DNA of 64,000 nucleotides from Bacteroides mediterraneensis (GCF_016900355.1 NZ_JACJKA010000015.1:25918-89917), one strand, 5' to 3'; shown: positions 1 to 9,626, numbered from the stretch's first letter. A program made the numbers and translations. Notes: generated by a model not told the origin, from the sequence alone.

Positions 1-722
1 TCATAATAGACCGAACGCTGGGAGACCTTTGCGTCCGCAATGGCTTGCAGATGCTTTCGGATATCGTCCTGGGCCAAAGTCAAAGAGTCCACCACAACCA
101 TCTCTTCCACCTTCTCAAAGCGTGGCAGGATGGTGATAGGATGCTTGATAGGGTATTTGGTGGTGTTGGTCTGTAGGAGAATGGTGTATTCGCCCGGGGT
201 TTCGTAGGTATAGACAACTTGCTGGTCGTATGCATCGACCGTGCCGCTTTCGCCGAATTCCCATAGCCAGGTGTCCATACCATACCCTTCTGCCGCAAAT
301 ACCAGTTCTTCTCCTTGGTATCCTTCGGATACTCCATAGATGTGCGGGACGGAATCAATGGCTGCTCTTTCCGTTCCGGAAACTACTTTGATGTATTTGC
401 TGATGGAATAAGCGTCATTGACATTGAGGGTTATCAAGTATTTCCCTGGTTTCTTATAGGCGTATACCACATTCTTGCTTCTCATCAGTGTATCGCCGTT
501 ACCCATTTGCCATAAGAGTTTCTTGCCTTGAATCGCTGTTGTATCGTTGACTAACAACTCCAGACGTTCGTTCACCTCATAGTGATAATTGTCATTGGAG
601 TCAAAAATATAGAAGTCTATATGGCTGAATTCAGATTTTGAGGGCAACAACAGGATGATGAGAATGCCGCAAACTGCCAGCACGCCCAAAGCAATAATCG
701 TTATTTTTCTTTTATCGTCCAT
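1..722 (-). CDS. tssP: Type VI secretion protein TssP-like, PKD-type domains (partial)
   Basis: This reading frame is open from an ATG at 722 to the left edge, giving 240 codons without a stop; the C-terminus is missing. The protein starts with a short basic stretch and one membrane helix (residues about 7-27). A soluble part predicted to be periplasmic follows, with two beta-rich repeats of PKD/Ig type: residues about 60-115 contain GNGDT and a YKKPGKYLITL strand, and residues about 130-200 contain WLWEFGESG and a YETPGEYTILL strand. This single-helix plus PKD layout fits TssP of Bacteroidetes subtype iii systems, a proposed trans-envelope component. It starts 5 bp after the stop of the preceding tssO gene, so it is in the same operon. 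The name TssP rather than another accessory subunit is inferred from layout and position. Confidence 0.65.
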   Translation of the reverse strand, partial: MDDKRKITIIALGVLAVCGILIILLLPSKSEFSHIDFYIFDSNDNYHYEVNERLELLVNDTTAIQGKKLLWQMGNGDTLMRSKNVVYAYKKPGKYLITLNVNDAYSISKYIKVVSGTERAAIDSVPHIYGVSEGYQGEELVFAAEGYGMDTWLWEFGESGTVDAYDQQVVYTYETPGEYTILLQTNTTKYPIKHPITILPRFEKVEEMVVVDSLTLAQDDIRKHLQAIADAKVSQRSVYY

Positions 723-727
723 ATCAG

Positions 728-1174
728 TTATAAGTTTGCTTTACATTCTTCCAAATCTTCTTCTATCAGCTCGTTGTTGTGGATGACACTGTTAAGCTCT
801 TCCCGGATGTCAAATTGAAATTTCAATGTCCGTGAAGATAATACGCTGAAAAAGAACTTTGAATTCATGTTGTTCTTGATATAAATATCTCTGAGCGAGG
901 ATATTTCACCTTTAATCTCATCCATACGCTGCACTTGATACACATTGAAGTCCAGTGAATCGACTTCACTCCATACGATGGCGGCTTTCTCAGCAAGTTC
1001 CTTTTGCTGCTCGAATACCGTTTCAGAATGGTTGATGTCCTTGATTAAGTCTGAACTTTCTTCCATCGGTACATCAAAAACGTATTTGACCAGCAATATG
1101 AAGATAACTGCTACCGAAAAAACAAGGAGCAAGGTAAAACGTATGTTTGTCCAAATGGTTTCGTCTCTTGTCAT
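728..1174 (-). CDS. tssO: Type VI secretion protein TssO
   Basis: A 148-residue protein with one N-terminal membrane helix (about residues 11-31) followed by the short motif FDVP and a long charged coiled-coil region. This matches TssO, a single-pass membrane protein specific to the Bacteroidetes (subtype iii) apparatus, which lacks the usual TssJLM complex. A longer frame starts at 1222, but the ATG at 1174 overlaps the stop of the upstream gene as ATGA and removes an extension that only reads through that gene, so 1174 is preferred. The gene sits between a second TssO-like gene and tssP. Family assignment rests on helix position, the FDVP motif and gene order. Confidence 0.65.
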   Translation of the reverse strand: MTRDETIWTNIRFTLLLVFSVAVIFILLVKYVFDVPMEESSDLIKDINHSETVFEQQKELAEKAAIVWSEVDSLDFNVYQVQRMDEIKGEISSLRDIYIKNNMNSKFFFSVLSSRTLKFQFDIREELNSVIHNNELIEEDLEECKANL

Positions 1175-1665
1175 GGCTTTGTTGATTGTTGTTTGGTTAG
1201 TTCCTGATATTTCATACGGCATTTTTCCAATTGTTCCATATTGGATTCACGCTTTTTGTTCTCTCGGTCAAGGTTGTCCATGGTGGATTGAATGACCTTG
1301 ATTTGCTCAAGCATTTGTTGGTATATCTCATAGTTCCCCCATTCAATCAGGGATATTTCATCTTCCATGCGCAGCCTTTTTCGGGTGATTAGCTGCTGCA
1401 TATGCTTGTGCTCGCTCGTGTTGCGCTGCTTCATCTTCAAATTGTTCAGGTCTTTGAAAAGCTCTTCCATTTGGAAATTCAGTTCGGCCTGTTTTTTGAA
1501 CATTTCATCGTATTCTGCTTTTTTTTCTTTAAGGAGCGAAATTCCTTTTTGTGCTGTGACGATAGATGCGCTCCCGCAAAGTGCTGTTAACAGAAGGGTG
1601 ATAAAAAACACTAAACAGAAAATGGCCTTTTTCTGCTTGCGGTCGTCTGTATTTAGAGTTTCCAT
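1171..1665 (-). CDS. TssO-like single-pass coiled-coil protein of the T6SS operon
   Basis: A 164-residue protein with a basic N-terminus, one membrane helix (about residues 13-35) and then an almost continuous charged coiled coil to the C-terminus, rich in K, E, Q and M. Size and layout are like the next gene (tssO), and the two are translationally coupled (ATGA). It may be a second, divergent TssO-type subunit or another subtype iii envelope component; the sequence alone does not decide. It lies 29 bp downstream of tssK in the same orientation, so it belongs to the secretion operon. A role in the membrane complex is inferred from the helix and context. Confidence 0.6.
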   Translation of the reverse strand: METLNTDDRKQKKAIFCLVFFITLLLTALCGSASIVTAQKGISLLKEKKAEYDEMFKKQAELNFQMEELFKDLNNLKMKQRNTSEHKHMQQLITRKRLRMEDEISLIEWGNYEIYQQMLEQIKVIQSTMDNLDRENKKRESNMEQLEKCRMKYQELTKQQSTKP

Positions 1666-1694
1666 TCTTCTTTAATTTTAAGGTTATTATATTG

Positions 1695-2846
1695 TCATTC
1701 CATGAAGAACCATCTTTTTTTCTTCTGCTGTGAAAGGGGAGTTTTGTGTTCTTCGCCCATAACAATGTTTTCGCGTACCAGACCGATATATTCCAGTTCG
1801 CTCATCTTATGGAACATCTTGCGCAGAAGGGTGATAAACGCCCCTGATACATTTAGCGAATCAATGATTTCTGTATGGTTGTATTTCAAGGATACGACAT
1901 TTTCCATGTCTCGCATAAAATCGGAAGGAGTGATATCCGTCCATTCATAGTAGTATTGCAGCAATTCTTCTCGTTCGGTCTCTGAAATGGTCTGCAAGGC
2001 GGAAGCCAGCTTGTTTGCCAGTTCGTTGATGGCTTGTACGATAAATATAGGGGGCTGCTCTTCTGCAATCTGTTCCAAATAGAATATACGGCTGTCATAG
2101 AAGCTGTTAAAAGCCTCACAGAGAACGAATGTGTTGTTGGCCAGTATATCCCTGCGCTTATCGGATATGTTCCGGTTATAAATCAAGCGGATGTCATCCC
2201 GGATAGCATGAAGCGTATGGTTCAGTTGGTTGAGAAAACTTCTTACACCATCGTGATAGGCTGATTTTTGCAGAGGCGGTATATATTGCCTGTTGACTGA
2301 AAAAGAGTTCCCTTGTGTCTGGATCTCACCGACAATCAGAAAATTCTTGTTATAAAACGCCTTGTTGACTTGATTTTTCGGAACAAGGTGCATGCCGATT
2401 TCAGGCAAAACATTCGGATGTCGCAGTGGCACTTCGTCAGGATCTGGTTCTCCTACGGGAATCAACCGATAGGGATTGACGGAGACAAGAATATAGAATG
2501 CATTGTCGCCAATGGTGGAGTAGCCGTTGGCTGCCATAGTGGCTGAAGGTATGTAGTCCCCATACAATCCGTCATAAAACAGGATGGGTATGCCGCTTCT
2601 GGTCAATGCATTACAAGATTTCAAATGTACGGATAAGGTATCAACGGTCATTCCGCTGATTTCGATTTCAATACTTTCTCCGGAATTTTCCAGGGCATCT
2701 CCCAGACCATAATTGTAGTTGGTCAGGGATTGGCTGACAGTTCGGTAATTTGATTCGAGAATACTGAAATAATTCTCCACCAAATGTTCGGCTCTCAATT
2801 TCAGACCGTCTGCCCAATTGATAGGCAAGTGTTCTATCTTATTCAT
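1695..2846 (-). CDS. tssK: Type VI secretion baseplate protein TssK
   Basis: A 383-residue soluble protein. The N-terminus (INWADGLKLRAEHLVENY) has the pattern of TssK, where an early W and a QHF/EHL-type motif begin the shell domain. The middle carries IPVGEPDPDEVPLRHPNVLP followed by a mixed alpha/beta region, and the C-terminal third is helical with conserved aromatic residues. TssK is the adaptor that joins the baseplate (TssE, F, G) to the membrane complex, which in subtype iii would be built from TssN, TssO and TssP. It is a little shorter than proteobacterial TssK (about 440). It lies 19 bp downstream of tssN. Confidence 0.8.
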   Translation of the reverse strand: MNKIEHLPINWADGLKLRAEHLVENYFSILESNYRTVSQSLTNYNYGLGDALENSGESIEIEISGMTVDTLSVHLKSCNALTRSGIPILFYDGLYGDYIPSATMAANGYSTIGDNAFYILVSVNPYRLIPVGEPDPDEVPLRHPNVLPEIGMHLVPKNQVNKAFYNKNFLIVGEIQTQGNSFSVNRQYIPPLQKSAYHDGVRSFLNQLNHTLHAIRDDIRLIYNRNISDKRRDILANNTFVLCEAFNSFYDSRIFYLEQIAEEQPPIFIVQAINELANKLASALQTISETEREELLQYYYEWTDITPSDFMRDMENVVSLKYNHTEIIDSLNVSGAFITLLRKMFHKMSELEYIGLVRENIVMGEEHKTPLSQQKKKRWFFME

Positions 2847-2865
2847 ATATTGTAATATTCATTTA

Positions 2866-3744
2866 CTATTCGTTTGTTGTTTCGACTTTTACTCGGCGTA
2901 TATATATGGTTCGATTGTTCCTTATTTTATTTTGCTCGCTGGTTTTAAGCGGATCTAATATACGGATGAGGAAAGGGAAATTAAAGCCTCTGGACGTATA
3001 GAAGGTCCATCCGATTTTGTTATTGGCATCACCGGTTTCGATTTTATTTTGTGGATAACGCCTGTTTTGGTCTTCGATAAACCAGTTGAACCAATTGCCC
3101 AAAGAGATCCCGTCCGGCAAGCGGACTACCAGTGAAACGTAAGAACGGTCACTAAGCCTACGTTTGATTTTTACTTTTACGGACTTGGAACTATAACTAT
3201 CGATATTGTCCCAATAATTCCGGTCAAAAGTTCCTAAATTCAGTTCCCACGGTTCGTAAATAGGAGGTGGAATCAGTGAGAACAACTGTTTGCTCCACAT
3301 AATCATATAAGGCACAATGAACCAGAATACATTCAGGGTACACCAGAGAACATAAGGTAGCTTGCTTATTCGTTCAAACACCAGATAATATATCCAGCCA
3401 CCTAATAGCCCTGTTACAATCAGCAATAAGATTGTCCCTACGGTTGACTTGTCAATACCAATGGATTTGAACAGGTTGCTTTTGGTAAATTTCCACAAAA
3501 TAAATCCTAAACCGATATAGCTCAGTACGGTAAGTATTAACCCTCCCCAAACAAATTCATTGCGCAAAAGCCCAAACAAGGAGGGAAGAGCCATTATCAG
3601 AGCGGCAATCAAGATGAATATGATTGCTTTCTTCATGCTCAGCTTGCGTTTGAGCGTCCTCATTCCGTTCAGAACAAACAGAATGACAACCACAAACAGC
3701 GGCATAAGCAGGTATTTGGCAAAAATAGACACTAACATTTCCAT
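2866..3744 (-). CDS. tssN: Type VI secretion membrane protein TssN
   Basis: A 292-residue protein with about five hydrophobic helices in the first 155 residues (roughly 5-27, 38-58, 66-86, 105-122, 132-150), then a soluble basic C-terminal domain of about 135 residues starting near IPPPIYEPWELNLG. This is the layout of TssN, a Bacteroidetes-specific integral membrane component of subtype iii systems. It lies between tssG and tssK with gaps of about 20 bp, so it is in the operon. Its role in anchoring the machine in the inner membrane is known only by family and genetics. Confidence 0.75.
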   Translation of the reverse strand: MEMLVSIFAKYLLMPLFVVVILFVLNGMRTLKRKLSMKKAIIFILIAALIMALPSLFGLLRNEFVWGGLILTVLSYIGLGFILWKFTKSNLFKSIGIDKSTVGTILLLIVTGLLGGWIYYLVFERISKLPYVLWCTLNVFWFIVPYMIMWSKQLFSLIPPPIYEPWELNLGTFDRNYWDNIDSYSSKSVKVKIKRRLSDRSYVSLVVRLPDGISLGNWFNWFIEDQNRRYPQNKIETGDANNKIGWTFYTSRGFNFPFLIRILDPLKTSEQNKIRNNRTIYIRRVKVETTNE

Positions 3745-3763
3745 AGTCTATAAAATTTTATCG

Positions 3764-4702
3764 TTACAGATTCGTATCATATCCCAAACGGTTTTTCCCC
3801 AATATACAGCCATAATCATTGAGAACAACATATTTTACAGTTATGTTCCGGATGGAAAGAATAAAAAAGTTGAGAATAGCGGTTACTGTCGATACCAACT
3901 GATTCAGGTAAGCATAATCATCCGCATGTTCTTTGAGCTTTATAACCGCTTCCAGGTTATCTTCTTCACATTGGATATTACCGTTCAATCCGATTGTAAA
4001 ACCTAAAACGCCTTTTCCGACCGGTTGATAAATAGGAGCTGTAATGTAGTGTGGTACATATCTGAGCGAAACTTCCAGGTTTAGTACGATGGCAAAAAGT
4101 TTTTCAATCGCAGGCAGGTTCTCTTTGTATTTTTCCGCTTGGCACAAAAACAGGAATAACTTGTACCTTTCATAAGAGGAAATGGACAAGGGGACATTTT
4201 GAAGTTTTTTGATTGCCCGGTTCAGGTTCTGCCTGGATATCGGATTGGAAAAGAAATTCAAATGTCGATTGATGATATTGACATGTTCCTTGAAGAATGC
4301 CGTGTCAAAAAAAGAAAAAAAGGCTATCTGCTCCCTTTCTTGCTTCTTGTTGGTCCGGATGGCGTCCACGATTTCCTTGTTGCTCATGCCGGGCATACTG
4401 ATAACCAGAGGATGGAACAGGAATTCAGGCAGCTGGTGATACATGCTGTTGCGGGCAAGATGCAAAGTGACAAATTCTTTATGTGAATTTGTAGTGGGAA
4501 AATAGCGCAAGGAAACATTCAGGACATCTTTCGATTTTACACGGGTATTCATGCCGTGGCATACCACAAGGATATGCTCCAGCAAGTCTTCGTTCAGGAC
4601 AAACTGTAATTCGTCGAAGAAGATTTCCGCTACATAATCACCAGCTTTGCTTCGTTTCAGTCGGGTGATCTTGTCTTTCCGTTGTTCTACAGAAGTTCCC
4701 AT
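3764..4702 (-). CDS. tssG: Type VI secretion baseplate protein TssG
   Basis: A 312-residue protein placed after clpV, with 16 bp of overlap at its start. The centre (VPLSISSYERYKLFLFLCQAEKYKENLPAI) and the later beta-rich part (YVPHYITAPIYQPVGKGVLGFTIG) fit the shortened, divergent TssG of Bacteroidetes. TssG and TssF together form the baseplate wedge. Assignment leans on gene order (E-F-H-G) and size, since TssG is poorly conserved. No membrane segment or signal peptide is seen. Confidence 0.65.
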   Translation of the reverse strand: MGTSVEQRKDKITRLKRSKAGDYVAEIFFDELQFVLNEDLLEHILVVCHGMNTRVKSKDVLNVSLRYFPTTNSHKEFVTLHLARNSMYHQLPEFLFHPLVISMPGMSNKEIVDAIRTNKKQEREQIAFFSFFDTAFFKEHVNIINRHLNFFSNPISRQNLNRAIKKLQNVPLSISSYERYKLFLFLCQAEKYKENLPAIEKLFAIVLNLEVSLRYVPHYITAPIYQPVGKGVLGFTIGLNGNIQCEEDNLEAVIKLKEHADDYAYLNQLVSTVTAILNFFILSIRNITVKYVVLNDYGCILGKNRLGYDTNL

Positions 4703-7122
4703 ACCAACTCTTCATTCTTTAAGTTAACAATGATTTTGTCTCCAGGTTTGACGCTTTCAGCGACAATCAGTTTGGATATGTTTTTCTTTATATAAGTTCG
4801 TATGACGCCGGCAATCGGTCTTGCTCCGTATTTGGGTGAAAATCCTTTCTTTGACAAATATTGCAATGCTTCTTCCGAGAGGTCCAGACGTATGTTTTTC
4901 TGCTTCAACAGTTGTTCTTGCAGACGTGAAAAATGCAACAGGAATATTTCCTGTGCGATTTCCTCGTTAATGGGAGAAAAGGGGACGACTTCAGTCAATC
5001 GGCCTAAAAATTCAGGACGGAAATATTGTGACATCACTTCTATCAATTTGGCAGAAGTTGGGGTATGTCCGGCTTGTATCTGATCTACAATCCATTGACT
5101 TCCGATATTGGAAGTAAAGATGATTATGGAGTTGGAAAAGTCTCCTTCACGTCCCAGTTTGTCATGAATCTTCCCTTCATCCATCATTTGGAGGAATACG
5201 TCATATACGCTGGAATGAGCCTTCTCGATTTCATCGAACAACACGACTGAATAAGGCTTTTGCCTGATTTGGGTGACAAGCAAACCTCCCTCTTCATAAC
5301 CTACATATCCCGGAGGAGCACCGTAAAGCAAGGCGGCTGAATGTTCTTCCTTGAACTCGGACATGTCAAAACGAATCATGGCTGATTCATCGTCAAATAA
5401 CAGTTCAGCCAACGATTTGGTCAACTCAGTTTTGCCGGTGCCGGTCGGACCCAGAAAAAAGAAGGAACCGATAGGTTTCTTAGGATCGCTCAATCCGCTG
5501 CGCGATTCTATGATAGCATCGGAAAGAGTGGATATGGCCCGTCCTTGTCCTTTGACCCGTTCCTGTAACTTACTCTCAATACCCAAAAGTCTGTCTTTTT
5601 CACGGGCTTGTATTTTTCCGATAGGGATATGGGTACTTTCAGCTACGATTGCCTCCAGTTCGGCACCGGTGACCTCTTCGATATTGCGGGAAGCCAGAAT
5701 TGAAAGTTCGGAAAGAATCCGTTCCAGCCATTGAAGCTTTGTCTCGTCGCTGTCATCCTTGTTCCAGGTATAAGCTACGGAAAGCTTGGTAGTAAGTACA
5801 ACGCTGGTCTTGTTGAATATGGTGCGATAAAGAAGGTATAAAGCTGATTCGTCCCAGTTTCCGCTTTCTTTCAGCTTATTGAAGTCCGAAATGAATCTCT
5901 CAATGATATATTTTACGTTTTTATTGCAGAGGCGCACTGCTGCAGAGGCCCTGTCCAGCAAATCTATTGCGGCAGAAGGAAGGCTTTTTTCCTTAAAGTA
6001 TCGTTTGGATAATTGAATGGCATCTGGAATGCAATTGTCCGCGATTTTCAGTCCGTAATGTTCTTCGATCTTTTGTTGATGAAGCCGCAGGGCGCTTTTC
6101 AAGGTGGAGTCATCCAGCTCTTCTATTTTTATGACATCCAACCGGCTTTCGATAGAATGCTTTTCGATGTATTTGCGATAGGCATCGTTTGTCATTGTCA
6201 GTATTAGGTTGCACTGTCCCTCACTGATTTGCGAATTAAGAATGTTGACCAGAACATCGCTTTTGCCCCCATGTCCGTTTGCCAACAAAACATGCAGATC
6301 GTCTATGACCAGCACAACTTGTTCCAACTGTTCCAGCTTATGTATGAGTGCCACAATTTTCTGTGCTATCTCATTCTCAGAGGAGGTGGCGGCCAGCAAT
6401 TTGGCTGCATTCAGACCGACAATCGGTAACTGTTGCAGCATTTCATCTTGATTCCTGCAAATCTCCTTGACAAAGGATTGGATGAGGGCGCTTTTACCAA
6501 TGCCCGAATCGCCTACAATCATAATTCCTTTGTTTTCAGACCGTTCAAGGCATTCCAGCATAGTACGTACTTCCTTGTCGCGTCCGATAACTATTTCTCC
6601 GGCTTTTATGATAGCTTCCGATTTCAGATTGTCCGCATAAGGGACAGAAGCCAGCACTTGATTTTCTTCTCCTTGGTAGGAAAGTACGGAAGTGGAAGCA
6701 TTATAGAATTGGAGTATATCTTCTTCACTGACTCCCAGCATTTCAATCTGATTGTGGGAATAAATGACACCTTCCCTTGAAATGGCTGCAAACACGCAAA
6801 GTGCATCAATTTGGTCGAATCCCAGCTTTATCTTGGAGCGTTCTGCCTCGTCTAATACTTTGGAGAGTTCTTCATCCGGACTGGGGGAGTCAGAATCACT
6901 TTCCGGTGATGAGTACATTTCTTTATGGGTTTCAAACCATTCCAGAATATATGCAACGTCCTTCTGCATGGATGCTAATATATCTTTTAGCCCCGTATCT
7001 CCTGTCAGCATAGCCAAAACGAGATGCGGTACACCATAGGTGCTTTGCCTTTCGTGCCGGGCCATTGCTTGGGCTGTTCTGATGGCTACGAGCAAACTGG
7101 GACTATAATCGCTTTCTTTCAT
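4687..7122 (-). CDS. clpV: Type VI secretion sheath-disassembly AAA+ ATPase ClpV (TssH)
   Basis: An 811-residue Clp/Hsp100 ATPase. It has a Clp N-terminal domain (about 1-150), a first AAA+ module with Walker A GDSGIGKSA near residue 200 and Walker B VVLVIDDLHVLL, and a second module with Walker A GPTGTGKTE near residue 560, Walker B LFDEIEKAH and a ClpB-like D2-small domain (GARPIAGVIRTYI). The coiled-coil middle region of ClpB is much reduced, so it is shorter than ClpB (about 860) and typical of Bacteroidetes ClpV. It recycles the contracted TssB/TssC sheath. The start overlaps the tssF stop as ATGA and the stop overlaps the tssG start, which is tight operon coupling. Confidence 0.92.
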   Translation of the reverse strand: MKESDYSPSLLVAIRTAQAMARHERQSTYGVPHLVLAMLTGDTGLKDILASMQKDVAYILEWFETHKEMYSSPESDSDSPSPDEELSKVLDEAERSKIKLGFDQIDALCVFAAISREGVIYSHNQIEMLGVSEEDILQFYNASTSVLSYQGEENQVLASVPYADNLKSEAIIKAGEIVIGRDKEVRTMLECLERSENKGIMIVGDSGIGKSALIQSFVKEICRNQDEMLQQLPIVGLNAAKLLAATSSENEIAQKIVALIHKLEQLEQVVLVIDDLHVLLANGHGGKSDVLVNILNSQISEGQCNLILTMTNDAYRKYIEKHSIESRLDVIKIEELDDSTLKSALRLHQQKIEEHYGLKIADNCIPDAIQLSKRYFKEKSLPSAAIDLLDRASAAVRLCNKNVKYIIERFISDFNKLKESGNWDESALYLLYRTIFNKTSVVLTTKLSVAYTWNKDDSDETKLQWLERILSELSILASRNIEEVTGAELEAIVAESTHIPIGKIQAREKDRLLGIESKLQERVKGQGRAISTLSDAIIESRSGLSDPKKPIGSFFFLGPTGTGKTELTKSLAELLFDDESAMIRFDMSEFKEEHSAALLYGAPPGYVGYEEGGLLVTQIRQKPYSVVLFDEIEKAHSSVYDVFLQMMDEGKIHDKLGREGDFSNSIIIFTSNIGSQWIVDQIQAGHTPTSAKLIEVMSQYFRPEFLGRLTEVVPFSPINEEIAQEIFLLHFSRLQEQLLKQKNIRLDLSEEALQYLSKKGFSPKYGARPIAGVIRTYIKKNISKLIVAESVKPGDKIIVNLKNEELVWELL

Positions 7123-8900
7123 AAGAATATTATTTTATAAGATGAATTACATACCGACCGCTCTGTCAAATCTGTTTCAAGGAAATGGGCAAGTGGTGAC
7201 AAATCAGAATACGTATGGTTCCCGTCCAGTTTGATTTCAATCTGCATAACTCGTACGAAACCTTTTTTCTTCTCTGGTGCCATCTCTACACCATCCTTAA
7301 ACTCTATAGATTTGACATTGCTGCCAATTTTATGCAAGATATAATTATGTATATCCTCTTTAGAGACAATTCTGTCGCGGCTGACCAGACCGTATCTCAG
7401 ATTGTTTATTAAGTCTGTTTCTTCAGTATGGACAACTCCTTTTTGAACAGGTGTTCTGAATTGGAAACTTCCTGCATCGTATTTGTCTATATTGAATTGT
7501 TGTATAAAAGTCCTTTCATTGAACTCACATTCAAATTCACCGAGTGTTACCCAGAATTTAATCTCTGCACTGCTTGCTTCCGGTTTGGGAACAGTAAGTA
7601 CAAAGACCCGTTGCTTTCGGCCGTCTTTGTCCGTATCTGTCGATTCCACATCTTTTTCAAACTCTTTGAGCTTTGCAGACAAGTCTTGAAGCTGGGTCGC
7701 AAGCATGTCAGGATTCATGGCAGCAAAGGCATTCCCGTCTTCTCGTATGCGTTGCAATGTTTTGGATATCAATGATGACGCATCATCAGAATCAAACCGT
7801 TCCAGATCTCCGAAATAGAGACTGAAAACGCCGGTAGGATGTTCATCATATTGCTGGAGACGGTTGACATATTCCGTTCCTGAATTATCTTGTATTGAGC
7901 GTATGTTGAGGAAATGACATTCTTTAGGGCATGGCAGCGGTATGATTCTTCCACTATTGGAGAAATTATGCTGCTTATAAACCAATTGCCTGTTCACCAC
8001 TGGGTAGGTATTCAGGTAAATTTGCAAATTCCCTATATTGTCATAATTGAAGATTTCCGGCAATTCTATCTTTATCCACCAAAGTTTTACAGTCGTATCC
8101 ACATTTTCATTGACAGGATTTGAATCTGGAAGCATTTGCTGGAGGGAAAAGAATGCTTTCGTTGCTTTCGCTACTTCTACTTTGAAATAATAATCATTGT
8201 AATAACGTCTGATTTCTTCAAAATAATGGGCATTATTGAATGGGTCTTTTACATCAAGTCCTATGTGTACCGACAAATTCTTTCCCTGGTAATCACAAAA
8301 TCGAAGAGCTTTCAAAAAAGCGAGTAAAGACAGGTCTTTAGGGATAATGCAGAGTGTGAGGTCCTGCAACTTTTGCAGTTGTTCATCACTAATTGCTATT
8401 CCCAGCCAGATGGAACGGGTATCAAACGGCGTTTCCTTATCATGTTGAAGGATGGACGAGGAAAAAGTTTGTTTGTCTTTATACTCCCTGACTGTATTGC
8501 CAAAAACGGTCATACGCAATTGGGCATCCACTAACGGATATGAAAAAAGGGGAGTAAAAAAGACTTGGGTGTTTCCTTTGCCAAAAATGTATTTTTCAGC
8601 GTAAAAATGATCTTCCGCATCTAATAGACGCATTTCACCTCGGTTGGGGTTTATGGACATCAAGGCATGGGCCGGTGTAGGCAAAGACCATTTGTCGCCT
8701 GTTAGTATTTGGGACAAACGGGAAAGGATATGTGAGTCTGATTCTTCGATTTCGTTATGGAGTCTGGCCGATTCATAGGCGAACACATCCAGCAGCAAAT
8801 CAACGACTGGATCCATATTCTTGGCATCCTCAATGCCCCACAGTTCCATTGCATACTTCAATATGCGTTCTTTTATTTCAATCAGCTTTTTATCTGCCAT
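7119..8900 (-). CDS. tssF: Type VI secretion baseplate protein TssF
   Basis: A 593-residue protein. The first 140 residues, with YESARLHNEIEESDSHILSR followed by PAHALMSINP and later FTPLFSYPLVDAQLRM, match the N-terminus of TssF. The C-terminal part (TPVQKGVVHTEETDLINNLRYGLVSRDRIVS) resembles the phage gp6-like fold with the receptor-type domain used for wedge assembly. Length agrees with the family (about 590). It follows tssE by 13 bp and overlaps clpV by 4 bp. No membrane segments are seen, as expected for a cytoplasmic baseplate subunit. Confidence 0.85.
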   Translation of the reverse strand: MADKKLIEIKERILKYAMELWGIEDAKNMDPVVDLLLDVFAYESARLHNEIEESDSHILSRLSQILTGDKWSLPTPAHALMSINPNRGEMRLLDAEDHFYAEKYIFGKGNTQVFFTPLFSYPLVDAQLRMTVFGNTVREYKDKQTFSSSILQHDKETPFDTRSIWLGIAISDEQLQKLQDLTLCIIPKDLSLLAFLKALRFCDYQGKNLSVHIGLDVKDPFNNAHYFEEIRRYYNDYYFKVEVAKATKAFFSLQQMLPDSNPVNENVDTTVKLWWIKIELPEIFNYDNIGNLQIYLNTYPVVNRQLVYKQHNFSNSGRIIPLPCPKECHFLNIRSIQDNSGTEYVNRLQQYDEHPTGVFSLYFGDLERFDSDDASSLISKTLQRIREDGNAFAAMNPDMLATQLQDLSAKLKEFEKDVESTDTDKDGRKQRVFVLTVPKPEASSAEIKFWVTLGEFECEFNERTFIQQFNIDKYDAGSFQFRTPVQKGVVHTEETDLINNLRYGLVSRDRIVSKEDIHNYILHKIGSNVKSIEFKDGVEMAPEKKKGFVRVMQIEIKLDGNHTYSDLSPLAHFLETDLTERSVCNSSYKIIFL

Positions 8901-8913
8901 ATCTGTTTATGTT

Positions 8914-9333
8914 TTATTGTGAAAGCGGACTGATATATACAAGTGTATTAAAATGGAAAGGCAAATCTGTAGAAACGATGTTGCCGGTTACCGTAATCTG
9001 TGCCTTGCGTCGTACATGTATGTTCTTCTTGTTCTCATCTTCTATTTCTGATAAGACAACTTTTACACTGACGTTTTTCAATCTCTTTTCATAAAGCTGA
9101 ATAGCTTTTATTAAAGAAACTTGAACCTTTTCTTCCCATTCATTAATCTTCACCAACTGATTGAATTCCAAGTCCCAAATAGCAGAACCGTAATCTTCCC
9201 GTCCAACCACTTCTCCATGATGGGAAACGATCAGAAGCATTATCTGCTGTGCTATGGATTCCTCATAGGAACAGCGTTTTAGCCTTCCGTCCACAGCAGC
9301 ATGTAGATTCATGGGTAGCTTTATGTAACTCAT
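8914..9333 (-). CDS. tssE: Type VI secretion baseplate protein TssE (gp25-like lysozyme fold)
   Basis: A 139-residue member of the GPW/gp25 family. The segment VVGREDYGSAIWDLEFNQLV is the family signature (normally R-x-DYG/EYG-x-x-L-W), and residues 105-125 form the expected terminal beta strands. TssE caps the sheath at the baseplate. It is the first gene of the operon visible here: a Bacteroidetes -7 element lies 28 bp upstream, and no gene in the same orientation precedes it within 2 kb except the IS transposase and cargo genes. Confidence 0.85.
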   Translation of the reverse strand: MSYIKLPMNLHAAVDGRLKRCSYEESIAQQIMLLIVSHHGEVVGREDYGSAIWDLEFNQLVKINEWEEKVQVSLIKAIQLYEKRLKNVSVKVVLSEIEDENKKNIHVRRKAQITVTGNIVSTDLPFHFNTLVYISPLSQ

Positions 9334-9360
9334 TTTTCTGCGAATTTACATTCTACCTTG

Positions 9361-9368
9361 CAAATATA
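9361..9368 (-). promoter_or_regulatory. -7 promoter element of the T6SS operon
   Basis: On the minus strand the sequence TATATTTG matches the Bacteroidetes -7 consensus TAnnTTTG, 28 bp before the tssE start. The -33 region has only T-rich sequence and no clear TTG. It would drive tssE through tssP. Confidence 0.6.
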
Positions 9369-9626
9369 GCATTTTAACGCCAAGACTAAACACTTTTAGA
9401 GAAAATATTTCGTGGAAAATTTTGCCGGTTCAAATTAAATTAGTAAAATACGCCGCTTTTTAAAAAGTAAGAGGTGGAATGGTATAACTAATTTTCATAA
9501 TTTCAAATAGAATTTAATGAACAATAAGTTGCAGAGGCAGCAACGTGTTTGTTGCAGGCCGTTTGATACGGAATACCTGTCAAAAGAGGATTCAGCCTTG
9601 CAGTCATGCCATTGAATCCTTATTAA

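Noticed and set aside
80..358. 92-codon minus-strand frame at the left edge
   Set aside because: It overlaps, in another frame, the tssP-like gene that is open from 722 to the edge and has PKD motifs.
9517..9615. 32-codon frame between tssE and the IS
   Set aside because: Short, cysteine-rich, without a promoter or RBS signal and without resemblance to any protein.
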